Part shown: positions 61,538-64,000 of the stretch, piece after piece | Layout of the letters: every line of letters starts with the position of its first letter | Numbering within the stretch: position 1 is the stretch's first letter | Assembly: GCA_947501445.1 (NCBI GenBank) | Contig: CANMVS010000013.1 | Coordinates: forward strand, 112,504 to 176,503 | Source: an uncultured Rhizobiaceae group bacterium | GTDB taxonomy: Bacteria > Pseudomonadota > Alphaproteobacteria > Rhizobiales > Rhizobiaceae | DNA length: 64,000 nucleotides | Reading direction: 5' to 3' | Translations under genes and position numbers: made by a program | Notes under the pieces: model-generated | Told to the model about the DNA's origin: nothing | The model's database searches: none | The model's input: the letters and a program-made list of their open reading frames with translations, nothing else

Positions 61538-62395
61538 GTGCTCCAGCCGGAAACGGGACGGATGGGCCTTATAGGCACCTAGAATATTGACCTTGGTTGA
61601 AAAGAACCGCAATTCTTCAAGTGCCCGTGCGACACCCGGATCATCCGGATGTCCTTCAATGTCCGCATAAAACTGGGTTGCGGTGAATTTTCCGCCCAAC
61701 TGATAGCTTTCAAGCTTGGTCATATTGACACCATTTGTCGCAAAGCCACCCATGGCCTTGTAAAGGGCAGCGGGCAGATTGCGCACATTGAAGACGAATG
61801 TCGTGACAATCAGATCATCAGCATGATCGCGTTGAACGGGTTTGGGGTTTTTCGTCAACACAACAAATCGGGTTACATTGGAATCGGAATCTTCAACATT
61901 TTCCTCAATGATATCCAATCCATATAGTTCGGCAGCCAGGCGTGGGGCAAAAGCTGCCATACTTGGATCACCAGCCTCCGAGACCAGTCGTGCAGCGCCC
62001 GCGGTATCGCCCGCGACTACCGGTCGCCAGCCTCTTTGCCTGACAATGTTGCGGCACTGTCCGAGGGCGTGAATATGGCTGTGGACCGATTTGATCTTCC
62101 TTGCATCGGTGCCCGGAACCACCATCAGCTGAAAATGGATGGGCATGAAATATTCGCCAACAATATGCAGATCAGACTCCGGCAACAGATAGTGAATGTC
62201 AGCCACCCGCCCGGCGATGGTATTTTCAATCGGGATCATCGCCAATCGTGCTTCACCGCTATCAACAGCCGTAAATGCATCCTCAAACGTTGCGCAGGGA
62301 AGTGGTTCCATATCGGGAAACATATCGCGGCAGGCCATATCCGAATTCGCGCCTATTTCGCCCTGAAAGGCGATTTTGTCTTGTGATTGTGCCAT
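61535..62395 (-). CDS. pheA: Prephenate dehydratase
   Basis: A 286-residue enzyme converting prephenate to phenylpyruvate in phenylalanine synthesis. Catalytic domain: AFQGEIGANSDMA, AMIPIENTIAGRVADIHYLL, and DSDSNVTRFVVL with the conserved TRF; C-terminal ACT regulatory domain with AALYKAMGGFATNGVNMTKLES (phenylalanine-binding GALxx and ESRP-like ES motif). No chorismate mutase domain, as usual for alphaproteobacteria. ATG 62395 gives the correct length; the frame from 62521 overlaps kdsB. The TAG stop is the first triplet of repeat copy H. Confidence 0.95.
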   Translation of the reverse strand: MAQSQDKIAFQGEIGANSDMACRDMFPDMEPLPCATFEDAFTAVDSGEARLAMIPIENTIAGRVADIHYLLPESDLHIVGEYFMPIHFQLMVVPGTDARKIKSVHSHIHALGQCRNIVRQRGWRPVVAGDTAGAARLVSEAGDPSMAAFAPRLAAELYGLDIIEENVEDSDSNVTRFVVLTKNPKPVQRDHADDLIVTTFVFNVRNLPAALYKAMGGFATNGVNMTKLESYQLGGKFTATQFYADIEGHPDDPGVARALEELRFFSTKVNILGAYKAHPSRFRLEH

Positions 62396-62450
62396 GTCGG
62401 AATCCAGTATTGCTTCGTCAGATTTTTTCGTTTGATGGTGGTGGGCTCTG

Positions 62451-63188
62451 TTACTGGCCCAATAAAATGCGGGCACGCTCCAGATCGGCGGGAGTATCGA
62501 CACCAAGAGGTATGGAGTCAACGATCACAACATCAATGCGCATTCCCGCCTCCAGCGCCCGCAGCTGTTCCAGTGATTCCCGTTTTTCCAGTACTGAAGG
62601 TTTCAGGCTGACAAAGCGAGACAAAGCGTCGCGGCGGTAGGCGTATAATCCAATATGATGATACAGTGGTCCGTCCCCATAAGGCGCTGTCGCTCTGGTA
62701 AAATAGAGTGCCCTGAGACGATCATCGGACAAATGTGTACCAACGACCTTGGTGACATTCGGGTTCGTCTTTTCTTCCTGATCGGTAATTTCAACGGCAA
62801 GCGTTCCAATATCCGCTTCACTGCAGTCCAGGGCATCAAGGGCTGCGCGAATCACATGCGGCTCAACGGTTGGCAGATCCCCCTGCACGTTGATGACAAT
62901 TTCAGTCAGCCCTTGCGGATCAAGCTTTTCAAGCGCTTCATGAATTCTGTCCGAGCCGGTTGTGTGGTCACTTCTGGTCATGACCGATTCGAAACCGGCA
63001 GCGACAACAGCCGCATGAACGTCCTGGCTGTCAGTGGCCACCACAACCCGGCCAATATCAGCTTCCCGGGCCCGTTTTGCCACCTGCACAATCATTGGCA
63101 GACCAGCAATATCTGCAAGGACTTTTCCGGGCAATCTGCTTGATGCCATACGGGCCGGAATAAGGACAAGATTTGATTGAGACGCCAT
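62451..63188 (-). CDS. kdsB: 3-deoxy-manno-octulosonate cytidylyltransferase
   Basis: Activates Kdo to CMP-Kdo for lipopolysaccharide core. 245 residues. Diagnostic: [21 protein letters not shown] at the start (P-loop-like arginines), [24 protein letters not shown], and [16 protein letters not shown]. The ATG at 63188 is preferred over 63212. Followed by pheA in the same direction and divergent from the cytochrome c gene, a common Hyphomicrobiales order. Confidence 0.96.
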   Translation of the reverse strand: MASQSNLVLIPARMASSRLPGKVLADIAGLPMIVQVAKRAREADIGRVVVATDSQDVHAAVVAAGFESVMTRSDHTTGSDRIHEALEKLDPQGLTEIVINVQGDLPTVEPHVIRAALDALDCSEADIGTLAVEITDQEEKTNPNVTKVVGTHLSDDRLRALYFTRATAPYGDGPLYHHIGLYAYRRDALSRFVSLKPSVLEKRESLEQLRALEAGMRIDVVIVDSIPLGVDTPADLERARILLGQ

Positions 63189-63341
63189 GAATGATTCCAA
63201 ATGTGAGCCCATTGCTGCAAAGACTTATTGGACTCGTTATAAACGGTGTTGCAACGGACAAGCAAAAGACATAGGTTCCGCGCGAAATCAAGACATGTGC
63301 CGGTTTCGGGGATGAGCCGGCTTTACAAGGAGCCCGTGAGA

Positions 63342-64000
63342 ATGAACTCCTCATATTTCAACGCAGCGGCCGGCGCACTGCTCGCAGTCGTATTCGTTGT
63401 GATGACAGTATCAATTGCATCAGATTCCATTTTCCATTCCGAAGCACCGGAACAGGAAGGTTTTGCGCTTGTTGCCAGTGAAGGCAGCGCACCGGCTGCC
63501 AGCGCCTCGAGTGCCGGTGGCATTGAACCCATCGCGCCTTTGCTTGCCAGCGCAAGTATAGAAGGTGGTGAACGTGCTTTCCGCAAATGCGCGGCCTGTC
63601 ACACGACCGAAGATGGCGGTGCCAACAAGGTTGGTCCAAACCTTTGGGACATTGTTGACCGGCCCATTGCCGCTCATGAAGGTTTCGGCTATTCGACAGC
63701 CATGACTGCCTATGCAGACGGTGGCCAGAACACCTGGACCTACGAACATCTCAACGGATTTCTGGCAGCGCCGAAGAAATACATAAAAGGCACGGCAATG
63801 GGTTTTGCCGGTCTTAAAAAAGAGAGCGAGCGGGCAGACATTATCGCCTACCTGCGCAGTCTTTCGGCCAATCCTGTAGCATTGCCGTCTGAAGCACCTG
63901 TGGCTGAGGCATCTGCGACTGAGGCACCTGCGGCTGAAGCACCTGCGGCTGAAGCACCTGCGGCTGAAGCACCTGCGGCTGAAGCACCTGCGGCTGAAGC
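63342..64000 (+). CDS. Membrane-anchored cytochrome c (CycM-like), C-terminus cut by window edge
   Basis: An electron carrier, probably a class I cytochrome c held by its uncleaved N-terminal helix (residues about 8-28), delivering electrons to a terminal oxidase from the periplasmic side. Haem site C83-A-A-C86-H87, then [13 protein letters not shown], and the axial methionine M153 in KGTAMGF. The spacing fits the CycM/c552 type. A linker rich in alanine and serine lies between anchor and haem domain. From residue 185 a repeated APAAE tail starts, still open at 64000; this tail is unusual. AAGGAG nine bases before ATG 63342. Divergent from kdsB. Confidence 0.93.
   Translation, partial: MNSSYFNAAAGALLAVVFVVMTVSIASDSIFHSEAPEQEGFALVASEGSAPAASASSAGGIEPIAPLLASASIEGGERAFRKCAACHTTEDGGANKVGPNLWDIVDRPIAAHEGFGYSTAMTAYADGGQNTWTYEHLNGFLAAPKKYIKGTAMGFAGLKKESERADIIAYLRSLSANPVALPSEAPVAEASATEAPAAEAPAAEAPAAEAPAAEAPAAE
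63894..64000 (+). repeat. 15-bp tandem repeat in the cytochrome c gene
   Basis: Seven 15-bp units run to the window end; the last five (63924-63998) are identical copies of GCACCTGCGGCTGAA, the first two (63894-63923) are diverged. Each unit encodes APAAE in frame. Identical copies indicate recent expansion and likely copy-number variability. Confidence 0.95.

Noticed and set aside
63894..64000. Tandem 15-bp repeats as a CRISPR array
   Set aside because: Units are contiguous without spacers, are in frame and encode a pentapeptide; the dispersed repeats elsewhere are also not regularly spaced.
1..64000. tRNA genes, insertion sequences, phage genes
   Set aside because: No cloverleaf sequences, transposase or integrase motifs, or phage structural genes were seen on either strand.

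Overview
The window reads as a chromosomal segment of a moderate-GC alphaproteobacterium, most likely of the order Hyphomicrobiales (Rhizobiales), possibly a marine or soil heterotroph. The evidence is gene content and neighbourhood: a dnaX-ybaB pair with a small SRP RNA just upstream, a membrane-anchored cytochrome c next to kdsB and pheA, a glutathione S-transferase-queG-SDR cluster divergent from uppP, a DUF1127 protein, several branched-chain/peptide/sugar ABC importers, and compact intergenic repeats. No species can be named from the sequence alone. About 70 genes are packed on both strands; no tRNA, rRNA, prophage, transposase or CRISPR array was seen.

Layout. 1-6.4 kb: the end of a peptide-type ABC importer (permease cut by the left edge, binding protein), an M20 deacylase, a PAS-LuxR regulator, and a TetR-controlled redoxin/DoxX/NTF2 module. 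6.4-12.2 kb: a dimethylglycine-dehydrogenase-like FAD/GcvT enzyme with a LysR regulator, a small monooxygenase, and a GMC oxidoreductase translationally coupled to a GntR regulator. 13.4-21.2 kb: a sugar operon (YtfQ-like binding protein, RbsA-type ATPase, two RbsC-type permeases, enolase-superfamily dehydratase, zinc alcohol dehydrogenase, SDR) divergent from the GntR gene, with GntR-type operator matches between them. 21.2-31 kb: housekeeping and envelope genes (epimerase-like SDR, queG, GST, uppP, stand-alone HyuA, L,D-transpeptidase, SDR, MarC). 31-36 kb: a DUF5666/DUF6502 pair divergent from a three-gene operon of amino-acid adenylation domain, six-TM flavin/NAD(P) oxidoreductase and crotonase. 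The first two proteins together reproduce the layout of the fungal redox protein TmpL. 36-38.3 kb: malate synthase G. 38.4-47.8 kb: an amide/formyl nitrogen island (cysteine hydrolase, N-formylglutamate-type amidohydrolase, RpiR regulator, glutamine-synthetase-like ligase, complete Liv ABC importer, formamidase). 48-54 kb: LysR, DUF1127, acyl-CoA synthetase, ybaB, dnaX, SRP RNA. 54-64 kb: HIT protein, nudC, a porin-like protein, gshB, an HxlR-controlled GST/NTF2/tautomerase module, recR, pheA, kdsB and a cytochrome c with a tandem-repeat tail cut by the right edge.

Across the whole window runs a family of about 100-bp intergenic repeats (eight copies, both orientations, some half-length) that fold into one strong and one weaker hairpin and usually begin exactly at the TAG stop codon of the preceding gene. 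This repeat family and the TmpL-like split operon are the two most interesting signals.

Starts were chosen by ribosome-binding site and family length, and are often downstream of the longest possible reading frame. All homology statements come from motif recognition by eye and memory of families, not from searches.
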